This document shows positions 31,197 to 40,055 of a DNA stretch of 64,000 nt, piece after piece. Position numbers and translations under genes: made by a program. How positions within the stretch are numbered: the stretch's first letter is position 1; each line of letters opens with the position of its first letter. The DNA comes from Scatomorpha merdigallinarum. Lineage in GTDB: Bacteria; Bacillota; Clostridia; Oscillospirales; Oscillospiraceae. The stretch is taken from the NCBI GenBank assembly GCA_018710885.1, contig DVJA01000081.1, positions 1-64,000 on the forward strand, given 5' to 3'. The notes beneath the pieces were generated by a model that saw only the letters and a program-made list of their open reading frames with translations, made no database searches and was not told the origin of the DNA.

Positions 31197-32729
31197 TCAC
31201 ATCAGCGGCGCGAGCACGCGCAGCAGGCTCTGTCCCAGGCGGACATACCAGGGACGCCTATAGCTCTCGCGGGTTATCTCCTCGCATTTCTCCAATGTCT
31301 CAAGGAAGGAGGCCTTCATATCGGCGATGGCGCCGGACTTGTACATCCAGACCGCGCACTCGTGGTGGAGGAACAGGCTGCGGTAATCCAGGTTGATTGT
31401 GCCGCAGATGCCGTAATCGTCGTCGCAGACAAAGGTCTTGGAGTGGATGAAGCCGGGCGTGTACTCGTAGATACGCACTCCCGCCTTCATGAGCGGCGCG
31501 TAATAGCTGCGCGTGACCAGGTGGACATACCACTTGTCGGGGATATGCGGGCATATCATGCGCACGTCCACGCCGCATTGGGCCGCGCTGGTGAGGGCGT
31601 TCATGATCTCGTTGTCCACCACCAGGTACGGCGTGCATATATAGACGTACTTCTTCGCCCGGGAGAGCATGTTGATATAAACCGTCTCGCCCACGGGCTC
31701 GTCGTCAGCCGGGGAATCGCAGTAGGGCTGCACCACACCGTCATCGCCGATGCCCTCGAGCGCTTCGGCCGTGGGGCGGAAGGCGACGGGGTCGTCCTCC
31801 TCGTGGCGGATATAGTCCCACATGGAGAGGAACATTTGCGTGAACGAATAGGCCGCCCGCCCGCGTACCTTTATGCCGCAGTCGAGCCAGTGCCCGAACC
31901 GCTCGCGCTTGTTGATATACTCGTCCGCCAGGTTCACGCCGCCGGTGAAAGCGGTCACGCCGTCAATGCAGCAGATCTTGCGGTGGTCGCGGTTGTTGAG
32001 CGTGCCGGTGGGCACGGGCTGGAAGCGGTGGAAGGTGCAGCAGCGTATGCCGACGGACTCCATGCGTTCGGCGTAATCCCGCGGCAGGCGCATTATGCAG
32101 GCCATGTCGTCATATATGAGGCGCACATCCAGTCCCTGGGCCGCCTTGCGCCTGAGCACGTCGAGGATGGAGTCCCACATGATGCCCGGCTCGATGATGA
32201 AAAACTCCATGAAGATGTACTTTTCCGCCTTTTCCAGCTCTTCGAGCATGGCGGGGAACATCACATCGCCGAGCGGGTAATACGTGGTCTCCGTCTGGGT
32301 AAAGCGCGGGGAGCTGGCGCACTTTTCAAGATAGGCGGACTGGAGCCGCGCGTCCTCGTCCATGGCCGGCTCATCGCCGCTCTCGCTCAGCAGCGGGGCC
32401 ATGGCGGCCTTGTAGCGCAGATACATTCCGCTCACCCGCTCCAGCTTCCTCTCCGGGATTCGCTTCTTGCCGAAGAGTATGTAGAGCGGTATGCCAAAGA
32501 GGGGTAGAAAGACTATGGGCAGTATCCAGGCGATTTTGAAGGCCGAGGAGCCGTCCTGGTTGATTATGTACAGTACGGTGATGATAGAGAGCGCCGTGAA
32601 GAAGGTCTGCACCTGGGCATAGGTGTCGCGGAAATAATACAGTGCGGCAACCATGACCCCGACCTGAAGAATGATGAATATGGCCCCGAAGAACAACCGG
32701 GAGAAGAGTATTTTAAAAATCTTTTTCAC
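31197..32729 (-). CDS. cls: Cardiolipin synthase
   Basis: GTG start at 32729, preceded by AAGGGGGG. The 510-residue membrane enzyme has two N-terminal membrane helices (FGAIFIILQVGVMVAALYYF; IAWILPIVFLPLFGIPLYIL) and two phospholipase-D HKD motifs: NNRDHRKICCIDG and HSKTFVCDDDYG. It joins two phosphatidylglycerol molecules to cardiolipin and glycerol. Length is that of the Firmicutes ClsA type. It is a single gene read leftward, opposite to its neighbours. Confidence 0.92.
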   Translation of the reverse strand: MKKIFKILFSRLFFGAIFIILQVGVMVAALYYFRDTYAQVQTFFTALSIITVLYIINQDGSSAFKIAWILPIVFLPLFGIPLYILFGKKRIPERKLERVSGMYLRYKAAMAPLLSESGDEPAMDEDARLQSAYLEKCASSPRFTQTETTYYPLGDVMFPAMLEELEKAEKYIFMEFFIIEPGIMWDSILDVLRRKAAQGLDVRLIYDDMACIMRLPRDYAERMESVGIRCCTFHRFQPVPTGTLNNRDHRKICCIDGVTAFTGGVNLADEYINKRERFGHWLDCGIKVRGRAAYSFTQMFLSMWDYIRHEEDDPVAFRPTAEALEGIGDDGVVQPYCDSPADDEPVGETVYINMLSRAKKYVYICTPYLVVDNEIMNALTSAAQCGVDVRMICPHIPDKWYVHLVTRSYYAPLMKAGVRIYEYTPGFIHSKTFVCDDDYGICGTINLDYRSLFLHHECAVWMYKSGAIADMKASFLETLEKCEEITRESYRRPWYVRLGQSLLRVLAPLM

Positions 32730-32894
32730 GCCGGCCGCCCCCCTTTCGTGAAATACGGCGGGAATAATTAAAGTCCCGCTTAAGTTTTATTATACCAGAG
32801 CTTTTATATCTTGTCGATACTTGCGCAGAACGTCCGGATATGTAATAATAATAAAAGAGCGCGAGAGAGCGCAGATCAAGGAGGAGATTCTAAG

Positions 32895-34232
32895 ATGGAT
32901 TACATGAGCGAATATAAAAGCAAGCTCGGCACTCCCGAGCAGGCCGCCGCGCTCGTCAAGAGCGGGGACTGGGTGGAATACGGTACCGGCGTCGCTTTCC
33001 CGAAGCTCTGCGACGAGGCGCTGGCCGCCCGGCGCGACGAGCTCACAGACGTAAAAATCCGCGGTATGCTCTGCTACGGCCCCGTGGCCGCCGTCGAGAG
33101 CGACCCGGAGCAGAAGCATTTCACCTACAACAGCTGGCATCTCACCGGCTACGACCGCAAGCTGGCTGACCGCGGGCTATGCTATTACCAGCCCATGCTC
33201 TACCGCAACCTGCGCTGGTTCTACGACAACTTCCTGCACATCAACGTCGCCTTCATCGGCGCGGCGCCCATGGACAAGCACGGTTACTTCAACCTCTCCA
33301 TCGCCACCGGCAATTCGCGCGTCTACATAGACAACGCGGATATCGTCGTAATCGAGGTCCTCGAGGGCCTGCCGCACGCCATGGGCGGCCAGGAGGAGAG
33401 CGTGCATATCTCCGAGGTTGACATGGTGGTCGAGGGCGAGCACGGCCCGGCCATCCAGCTGCCCAGCCGCGAGCCCACCGAGGTTGACAAGGCCATCGCC
33501 GCCAACGTCATACCCTACCTCTGCGACGGCGCCACCATCCAGCTCGGCATAGGCGGCGTCCCCGACGCCCTGGGCGTCATGATAGCCGAGAGCGACCTCA
33601 AGGATCTCGGCATGCACACCGAGTTTGCCACCGACGCCTTCTACAAGCTCTTCGCCGCCGGGAAACTGACTGGCCGCAGGAAGAACATAGACAAGGGCAA
33701 AGCTGTCTTCGGCGTCGGCGCCGGCACCCAGGACCTCTACGACTGGATAGACTGGAACCCCGGCGTGGCCGCCTACCCCATCAGCTACGTCAATAACCCC
33801 GACGTCATCGCCCAGCTGGACAACTTCATCTCCCTCAACAGCTGCGTCGGCATCGACCTCTACGGCCAGGTCAGCTCCGAGAGCTCCGGCACCCGCCAGA
33901 TCAGCGGCACCGGCGGCCAGGTGGACTTCCTCACCGGCGCGGTCAAGAGCAAGGGCGGCAAGGCCTTCATCTGCATGTCCAGCACCTTCAAGGCCAAGGA
34001 CGGCACGCTCAGGAGCCGCATCTCGCCCTACTTCAACGCGGGCGACATCGTCACCAGCCCGCGCAGCCAGGCCTTCTACGTGGCCACCGAGCACGGCGTG
34101 GTCAACCTGGCCGGCGCCAGCACCTGGGAGCGCGCCGAGAAGATCATCTCCGTCGCCGACCCCGCCTTCCGCGACGATCTCATAAAGGCCGCCGAGGCAC
34201 AGCGCATCTGGCGCCGCAGCAACAAGGTGTGA
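32895..34232 (+). CDS. Acyl-CoA:carboxylate CoA-transferase (butyryl-CoA/4-hydroxybutyrate type)
   Basis: ATG at 32895 after AAGGAGGAG. The 445-residue protein belongs to the AcH/4HB CoA-transferase family: QLGIGGVPDALG, the MHTEFATDAF region that holds the catalytic glutamate, and SGTGGQVDFLTGA. Such enzymes move CoA from butyryl-CoA or similar to acetate, acetoacetate or 4-hydroxybutyrate at the end of butyrate formation. Which acid is used cannot be told from sequence alone. C-ending codons point to high expression. Single-gene unit with its own strong ribosome-binding site. Confidence 0.8.
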   Translation: MDYMSEYKSKLGTPEQAAALVKSGDWVEYGTGVAFPKLCDEALAARRDELTDVKIRGMLCYGPVAAVESDPEQKHFTYNSWHLTGYDRKLADRGLCYYQPMLYRNLRWFYDNFLHINVAFIGAAPMDKHGYFNLSIATGNSRVYIDNADIVVIEVLEGLPHAMGGQEESVHISEVDMVVEGEHGPAIQLPSREPTEVDKAIAANVIPYLCDGATIQLGIGGVPDALGVMIAESDLKDLGMHTEFATDAFYKLFAAGKLTGRRKNIDKGKAVFGVGAGTQDLYDWIDWNPGVAAYPISYVNNPDVIAQLDNFISLNSCVGIDLYGQVSSESSGTRQISGTGGQVDFLTGAVKSKGGKAFICMSSTFKAKDGTLRSRISPYFNAGDIVTSPRSQAFYVATEHGVVNLAGASTWERAEKIISVADPAFRDDLIKAAEAQRIWRRSNKV

Positions 34233-34318
34233 GTCCGCGGGGGGCCGGGGGCTATGTATGGACTCTTTATTCCCCCAGACCGCTGCTCCTGACAGTTTAA
34301 TTCACCGCATACTAAAAC

Positions 34319-34348
34319 GGGGCCTGGCGTTAATTAACGCCAGGCCCC
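34319..34348 (-). terminator. Terminator of the leftward hpf gene
   Basis: GGGGCCTGGCGTT pairs perfectly with AACGCCAGGCCCC over AATT. On the leftward strand it is followed by GTTTTAG, so it ends the hpf transcript; it may also help to stop the rightward CoA-transferase transcript. Confidence 0.75.
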
Positions 34349-34437
34349 ACAGGCTGTTCAGCTTTCTTTCCGCTCAGGATTCATGGGCTCCTGAACCCGC
34401 TTCCCGCCGATTCCGGTTTGGCAGGCCGCTTTTTAAC

Positions 34438-34980
34438 TCAGTCCTTCTCGTCCGTGATCAGGCCGTATCCGCCGTGCTTGCGGCGGTAGACGACCGTGAA
34501 GGCGTCGTGCTCATCGGCATTGCGGAACACGAAGAACTCGTGCTCGAGCAGATTCATCTGCAGGATTGCCTCATCGACAGACATGGGGGCAATATAGAAC
34601 TTCTTGTTGCGGATTACCTTGAACTCTTCCTCGCCGGCGTCGTCCCCGGCGACCTGGTAGGGTTTGATCTCACGCTCTATCGCTCCAGCGCGAAGCCTTT
34701 TCTCAAGGCGGGTCTTGTTCTTGCGTATCTGCCTTTCGATGCTGGCAACGGCAGAATCGATGGAGGCGTACATGTCGCCGGTAAGCTCGCTCACGCGGTA
34801 GAACATCCCGTTGTTCTTTATCGTGACCTCGGCGCGGAACCGGCCGCGCTCGGTGGAGAAGGTCACGAATGCTTCGCTGTCCGTTTTGAAGAACTTGTCT
34901 ATCTTCCCGATCTTCTTCTCGGCATAAGCACGCAGATCCTCAGAGACGTCCATTTTCTTTTCAGTAAACGTGAACTTCAT
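34438..34980 (-). CDS. hpf: Ribosome hibernation promoting factor, long form
   Basis: The 180-residue protein has the N-terminal S30AE/YfiA domain (MKFTFTEKKMDVSEDLRAYA, then EVTIKNNGMFYRV) and the C-terminal dimerisation domain of long HPF (IRNKKFYIAPMSVDEAILQM, then LLEHEFFVFRNAD). It binds the small ribosomal subunit at low growth and joins two 70S particles to inactive 100S dimers. AAGGGGTG ribosome-binding site. Single leftward gene. Confidence 0.95.
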   Translation of the reverse strand: MKFTFTEKKMDVSEDLRAYAEKKIGKIDKFFKTDSEAFVTFSTERGRFRAEVTIKNNGMFYRVSELTGDMYASIDSAVASIERQIRKNKTRLEKRLRAGAIEREIKPYQVAGDDAGEEEFKVIRNKKFYIAPMSVDEAILQMNLLEHEFFVFRNADEHDAFTVVYRRKHGGYGLITDEKD

Positions 34981-35084
34981 GGTTTACACCCCTTCCGGTT
35001 GGTATATATGAATTTTACCACATATATACGTAAAATTGAAGTATTTTTTATGAATTTTTGAAAATCCCATTTTAAGGTGAGCAA

Positions 35085-35112
35085 ACGGGGCGGATGAGTG
35101 CATCCGCCCCGT
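35085..35112 (-). terminator. Terminator-like hairpin after the LRR gene
   Basis: ACGGGGCGGATG pairs with CATCCGCCCCGT over four bases, directly beyond the leftward stop of 35126. The T tail is short on that strand. Confidence 0.55.
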
Positions 35113-35125
35113 CAATGCAGCAGGC

Positions 35126-37090
35126 TCAGGTATAAATCGTGCAGTTCGGCAGGGCCTGGCCCAGCTCATCTATCTCGCTCTGGCTCAGTCCGCAGTTGGC
35201 GGCATAGAGCGTGCGGAGATTCTTGAGGCCCAGCAGCGGCTCTATGCTGTCTATCCTGCAGCCCTCGATGTCCAGGGTCTCCAGGCTGGTCAGCCCGGCC
35301 AGGGCGCTCAGGTCGGTGACGGCCGTCCCATTGAGGGAGATCGTCTTCAGATTGCTGAGCATGGACAGAGGCGTGATGTCCTCCAGGTTCTCGTTCAGGC
35401 TCAGGTGCAGCTCCGTCAGGTTTGCCAGGTGCCTGAGCGGGGAGACATCCGTGATGTCGTTCTGCATCAGGCTCAGGGTGGTGAGCCCGGCGGCGTTTGC
35501 CAGGGCGGATATGTCCGTGAGCCCGCAGCGGGAGAGCTCCAGGCTCTGCAGCGTCGGCGCGGCGCCGACATTGGAGATGTCTATGCCCTCGTTGTCGTTG
35601 AGGTTGAGCACGAGTATGCTGGTGAAGTTCTCCAGCCCGGCCAGGTCAGTGACGCCGAGGCCGCTCGCGTCCACCTGCTCCGAGTCGGCGGCGAAGCTCT
35701 GCCCGCCCAGCTCCACGGTGTAGAGCTGCTCAGGCGTCTGCACCTCCGTGCCGGAAAGGGCGGCCACCAGCTCATCCACGGCGCCGCGGGTGAGAGAGGT
35801 GTTGCCGTCAATCGAAAGGCTGCTCAGCCAGGTCATGGACCGGAGCGTCTCCAGGTCCGAATCCTCCAGGCCGCAGGACTGGAGAGTCAGCGTTTTCAGC
35901 CCTGTGAGCGTGCTGAGGGTGGTGAGACTGTCAAGGGGGTTGTCGGACATGTCCAGCTCTGTTATGGCCGTGTGCCCGGAGAGGGCGGCTATGTTGCTGA
36001 CATTATTCCCGCTGAAGCGCAGCACCTCCAGGTTGGTCAGCGCCAGCAGCGGGGAAATGCTGCTCACCTGGTTGGACGAGAAGTTCAGCGTCTTCAGGTT
36101 GGGCATGGCCGCCAGCACGGAGATGTCGCTTATCTGGTTGTTCGATATGTCGAGTGACTCGAGCGCAGTGCACGCGCTCAGGGCGGAGATGTCCGTCAGG
36201 CCCAGACCGGAGAGGTTGAGCTCGGTCACGTCGCTCTCAAAGGTAACGCCGCCCAGAGTTATCTCCACCACGGTCTGCGTGGGCGTGTCGGTCAGGATGG
36301 TGCAGCCCGGCAGCTCTTCCTGCAGCGCCTCCAGTTCCTCGTCGGTTATCTCGCGGCCGCGTATGTCCAGGGTGGTGAGCCCGTCCAGGCCGTAAAGGGG
36401 TTCGAGCGACTCGATGTCCGCGTTGCCGCTCAGATAGAGCGAATTGAGGCTGCGCAGCGAGCCCAGCGGCGCGAGGTCGGTGATGGAGTTGTTCTCCAGC
36501 GACAGGCTGGTGAGGCCGGTGAGCTGAGCCAGCACGGTGAGGTCGCTCAGCGAGCAGCCGTTCAGGCTCAGGCTGGTCAGCTCCGTGAGCGAGGCGATTG
36601 TCTCCAGGTCGGCGCTCGTGAGCGCCTTGTCGGAGATCACCAGCGTCTGCGTGTTTTTGTCGTACTTCTCTCCGGCGATGGTGACGGAGTTCTCGTCTTC
36701 CTCCCCGCCTTCAAGCTGTGCGCGGTACTCCTCCAGCAGCGTTCCCGCCTCGGAGCCGCTGCCGTTGGCGTTCACCCAGCCCTCCAGGGTGGATACGGCG
36801 TTCGTATAGTCGCCCAGGGCCGCATAGCTGCGCGCGATGATGAGCGCGGCTTCCTCCGTGGCGTCCTCATTGTAGGCCAGACGCGCCGCGTCTATGGCCT
36901 CGCTGTACTGGCCGGCGATGTAATGCTCCATCGCGGCCTCATAGTTTTGCTTATAGGTATCGCCCCCGCTGCGCTGCATGAGCACAACGGCGATGACGAT
37001 GATCGCGATGACCAGCAGCGCTCCGACTACGGTGAGTATGAGCGTCTTGCGGTCCATACGCGGGGTTTGGGTATTCTTCCTGCTGTCCAT
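35126..37090 (-). CDS. Membrane-anchored TPR and leucine-rich-repeat protein
   Basis: The 654-residue protein has one membrane helix (about residues 18-40, ILTVVGALLVIAIIVIAVVL), two TPR-like repeats (IAGQYSEAIDAARLAYNED; YAALGDYTNAVSTLEGW) and then about 20 internalin-type leucine-rich repeats (pattern LTSLSLxxNxITDLxPLxxL) in three blocks, separated by short inserts. The short N-terminal tail is cytoplasmic and the repeats face outward. Such proteins bind other surface proteins or host ligands; the partner is unknown. It lies 28 bases before the aminopeptidase gene's end, so the two may share a transcript. Confidence 0.85.
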   Translation of the reverse strand: MDSRKNTQTPRMDRKTLILTVVGALLVIAIIVIAVVLMQRSGGDTYKQNYEAAMEHYIAGQYSEAIDAARLAYNEDATEEAALIIARSYAALGDYTNAVSTLEGWVNANGSGSEAGTLLEEYRAQLEGGEEDENSVTIAGEKYDKNTQTLVISDKALTSADLETIASLTELTSLSLNGCSLSDLTVLAQLTGLTSLSLENNSITDLAPLGSLRSLNSLYLSGNADIESLEPLYGLDGLTTLDIRGREITDEELEALQEELPGCTILTDTPTQTVVEITLGGVTFESDVTELNLSGLGLTDISALSACTALESLDISNNQISDISVLAAMPNLKTLNFSSNQVSSISPLLALTNLEVLRFSGNNVSNIAALSGHTAITELDMSDNPLDSLTTLSTLTGLKTLTLQSCGLEDSDLETLRSMTWLSSLSIDGNTSLTRGAVDELVAALSGTEVQTPEQLYTVELGGQSFAADSEQVDASGLGVTDLAGLENFTSILVLNLNDNEGIDISNVGAAPTLQSLELSRCGLTDISALANAAGLTTLSLMQNDITDVSPLRHLANLTELHLSLNENLEDITPLSMLSNLKTISLNGTAVTDLSALAGLTSLETLDIEGCRIDSIEPLLGLKNLRTLYAANCGLSQSEIDELGQALPNCTIYT

Positions 37091-37118
37091 TTGTGCCTCC
37101 CGGGGTTTGACTGACGCG

Positions 37119-38348
37119 CTAGAAGGCCCAGCCGCCGTCAGTAAAGATGGGTACCCGCTCGCCCGTGGCCCTGATACCGGTTACGGCCAGGTCGGCGGAG
37201 CCTATCATGAAGTCCTCGTGCACCATGGAGTCGTTGACGCCCATGGCGCGCAGCTCGTCGAGGGTATAGCTGCCGTAGTTTTCGATGTTGCTGGTGTAGC
37301 CGCGGCCGAGCGCGAGGTGGCAGGCCGCGTTCTCGTCGAAGAGGGTGTTGTAGAACATTATGCCGCTGTTCCTTATCGGGCTCTCATAGGGCACGAGCGC
37401 GCACTCGCCGAGCATGCACGAGCCCTCGTCCATGGCGATGAGCGCCCGGAGCGCCTCCTCGTTCCTGCCGGCCCCGCAGTCCACGGCGCGCCCGCCCTCG
37501 AAGCGGATCCAGAAGTCCTCGATGAGCTGTCCGCGGTAGGCCAGCGGCCGCGTGGCGTACACTATGCCCTCCGCCTCGCCTGCGCGCGGGGTGATATAGA
37601 CCTCTTCGGAGGGGATGTTGGGGTTGTACACCGCGCCGTTGACGGGATTGGTCTCCGCGCCGCCGAGGAAGCGTGCTTCGGGTATGAGCCCGACCGTGAG
37701 ATCGGTGCCGTTGGCGGAGCGGTACTCGAGCTTCACGAGCCCCATGGAGTTGAGCCTCCGGCAGCGGTCCGTGAGGAAGGCGTTGTGCTGCGCCCAGTTC
37801 TCCGCCGGGTCCCCGTCCAGCGCGCGGGAACAGGAGAGGATAGCTTCCCAGAGCCGCTCGACGGCTTCACCGTCCGGCAGTCCCGGGAACACCTTGCGCG
37901 CCCACCCGGCGCCGGGCACGGCGGCAATGCACCACTGGTAGCGGTTCTCCATCGCGTCGCTTATTGGCTTGGTGACGGCATAGCGGCGGCGCATCGCCTC
38001 GGCGCGCTTTTGCTGGTCTATACCGGCGAGCCCGTCCGGGTCCGCACTCTCAAGATAGAGCATGACGGGCAGGCTGTCCGCCCGACAGCGCAGCTTCTGC
38101 TCCTGCCAGGGCTTGACGGTGCCCAGGGTGTCCACGCTCTGCCAGCGGTTGTCCAGTTTCGCAAGCGGCTGGTATTCCCACTCCACCTCCACCTCGGCCG
38201 CGCCCGCCCGGTAGCACTCCTCGGCGAGCATCAGCACAAACTCGGGCTGGTCCAGTCCGGCGCGCAGCACAACGCTCTGGCCGGGCATGATCCCGCCGCC
38301 CGTGACGGCGATGAGGCGGGCATACCGCCGCAACTGCTCTGTATCCAT
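37119..38348 (-). CDS. M29-family aminopeptidase
   Basis: The 409-residue protein has the metal-binding residues of thermophilic (M29) metallo-aminopeptidases in order: EEVYITP, MLGECALVP, ENAACHLALGRGY and MVHEDFMIG near the C terminus. It removes N-terminal amino acids from peptides in the cytoplasm and needs two metal ions. It is the first gene of the leftward pair with the LRR gene; it starts opposite to glyQS across a 197-base AT-rich gap. Confidence 0.88.
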   Translation of the reverse strand: MDTEQLRRYARLIAVTGGGIMPGQSVVLRAGLDQPEFVLMLAEECYRAGAAEVEVEWEYQPLAKLDNRWQSVDTLGTVKPWQEQKLRCRADSLPVMLYLESADPDGLAGIDQQKRAEAMRRRYAVTKPISDAMENRYQWCIAAVPGAGWARKVFPGLPDGEAVERLWEAILSCSRALDGDPAENWAQHNAFLTDRCRRLNSMGLVKLEYRSANGTDLTVGLIPEARFLGGAETNPVNGAVYNPNIPSEEVYITPRAGEAEGIVYATRPLAYRGQLIEDFWIRFEGGRAVDCGAGRNEEALRALIAMDEGSCMLGECALVPYESPIRNSGIMFYNTLFDENAACHLALGRGYTSNIENYGSYTLDELRAMGVNDSMVHEDFMIGSADLAVTGIRATGERVPIFTDGGWAF

Positions 38349-38545
38349 TGTACTCCTCCGTGCTAATTTAATGTTTAACTTTTATTGATATAATGTATCT
38401 TTTGTGTTAACATTATTGGTTGTCAGGCGGATATCGCCGTAATATGGCGTTCCGCATCTTACCGCGCATTATAGCACAACTGACCACGATATGTAAAGCT
38501 AACAAAAATCTCCGCAGAAGCCATCTGCGGGAAAAGGAGAAGACA
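38349..38545. promoter_or_regulatory. Divergent control region of the aminopeptidase and glyQS
   Basis: AT-rich gap with several possible -10 boxes (e.g. TATAAT-like near 38389-38394). A CCGCAG/CTGCGG hairpin (about 38512-38530) lies just before the glyQS ribosome-binding site. I looked for a T-box (specifier loop plus antiterminator with TGGNACC-type bulge) and did not find one. Confidence 0.4.
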
Positions 38546-39970
38546 ATGAAAAACACCGAAAAGACGATGGACAAGCTGGTCGCCCTGTGCAAAAACAGGG
38601 GCTTCATCTACGCGGGGAGCGAGATCTACGGCGGTCTTGCCAACAGCTGGGACTACGGCCCTCTCGGCGTGGAGCTGAAGAACAACGTCAAAAAGGCCTG
38701 GTGGAAAAAATTCGTCCAGGAGAGCCCCTACAACGTCGGCCTCGACTCGGCCATACTGATGAACCCCGAAATATGGGTCGCTTCCGGCCACGTCACGACC
38801 TTCAATGACCCGCTCATCGACTGCAAGGCCTGCAAGAGCCGCCACCGCGCGGACAAGCTCATTGAGGACTACCTGGCCGAGAACCCGATGGAAGGGGTCT
38901 CCGCCGAGGCCATGACCAACGAGGAGATGGTCGCCTTCATCCGTGAGCACAATGTGCCCTGCCCGGTCTGCGGCAAGAGCGACTTCACCGACATCCGCAA
39001 GTTCAACCTTATGTTCAAGACCCACCAGGGCGTCACCGAGGACACCGCCAGCGAGGTGTACCTCCGCCCCGAGACGGCCCAGGGCATCTTCGTCAATTTC
39101 AAGAATATACAGCGCACCACCCGCCGCAAGATCCCCTTCGGCGTCTGCCAGATCGGCAAGAGCTTCCGCAACGAGATCACCCCGGGCAACTTTGTCTTCC
39201 GCACCCGCGAGTTCGAGCAGATGGAGCTCGAGTTCTTCTGCGAGCCGGGCACCGACCTGGAGTGGTTCGCCTACTGGCGCAACTACTGCCGCGACTGGCT
39301 GCTGAACCTCGGCATGGACGAGGCCAACCTCCGGCTGCGCGACCATGACCCGGCCGAGCTGGCCTTCTACTCCAAAGCGACGACTGACTTTGAGTATTTG
39401 TTCCCCTTCGGCTGGGGCGAGCTCTGGGGCGTCGCCGACCGCACGGATTACGACCTCAGCCAGCATCAGAAGCACTCCGGCCAGGATCTCACCTACTTCG
39501 ACCAGGAGAAGAACGAGCACTATGTGCCCTACGTCGTCGAGCCCAGCCTGGGCGCCGACCGCGTGACGCTCGCCTTCCTCGTCGATGCATACGACGAGGA
39601 GGTCGTGGACGAGGCGAAGAAGGACACCCGCGTGGTGCTGCACCTGCACCCCGCCCTCGCGCCCATCAAGGTCGCCGTGCTGCCGCTCTCCAAGAAGGAA
39701 GTCCTCTCCGGCCCGGCCCGCGAGCTCTATGCCGAGCTCTCCAAACACTTCATGTGCGAGTACGACGACACCGGCTCCATCGGCAAGCGCTACCGCCGCC
39801 AGGACGAGATTGGCACCCCCTACTGCGTCACCCTCGACTTCACCACCGTGGGCGATGACAAGACCGAGGCCGACCACTGCGTCACCGTCCGCGAGCGCGA
39901 CAGCATGCAGCAGGTGCGCATTCCCATGAGCGAACTGGTGAGCTACCTGAGCGAGAGGCTAACATTTTAA
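38546..39970 (+). CDS. glyQS: Glycyl-tRNA synthetase (single-chain type)
   Basis: ATG at 38546 after AAAAGGAG. The 474-residue class II synthetase has motif 1 near LGVELKNNVKKAWW, motif 2 (RNEITPGNFVFRTREFEQME) and motif 3 (GADRVTLAFLVDAYD), and ends with an anticodon-binding domain. It contains CKACKSRHRAD and CPVCGKSD cysteine pairs as in the homodimeric eukaryote-like form. It charges tRNA-Gly. Single-gene unit; codon use is that of a highly expressed gene. Confidence 0.95.
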   Translation: MKNTEKTMDKLVALCKNRGFIYAGSEIYGGLANSWDYGPLGVELKNNVKKAWWKKFVQESPYNVGLDSAILMNPEIWVASGHVTTFNDPLIDCKACKSRHRADKLIEDYLAENPMEGVSAEAMTNEEMVAFIREHNVPCPVCGKSDFTDIRKFNLMFKTHQGVTEDTASEVYLRPETAQGIFVNFKNIQRTTRRKIPFGVCQIGKSFRNEITPGNFVFRTREFEQMELEFFCEPGTDLEWFAYWRNYCRDWLLNLGMDEANLRLRDHDPAELAFYSKATTDFEYLFPFGWGELWGVADRTDYDLSQHQKHSGQDLTYFDQEKNEHYVPYVVEPSLGADRVTLAFLVDAYDEEVVDEAKKDTRVVLHLHPALAPIKVAVLPLSKKEVLSGPARELYAELSKHFMCEYDDTGSIGKRYRRQDEIGTPYCVTLDFTTVGDDKTEADHCVTVRERDSMQQVRIPMSELVSYLSERLTF

Positions 39971-40055
39971 GCGAATATCACCTCTTTCCTCCCCTTAAAA
40001 GGGGAGGCGGGGGGAAAATGAGAGAAATTATTTTGTTTCAGGGTGATGTATTAAA

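Noticed and set aside
31362..32507. Open frame of 381 codons on the plus strand opposite cardiolipin synthase
   Set aside because: The minus-strand gene has both HKD motifs, membrane helices and a start signal; the plus-strand frame is a shadow.
38349..38545. T-box before glycyl-tRNA synthetase
   Set aside because: Aminoacyl-tRNA synthetase genes of Firmicutes often have one, but neither the antiterminator bulge nor a terminator/antiterminator pair was found here.
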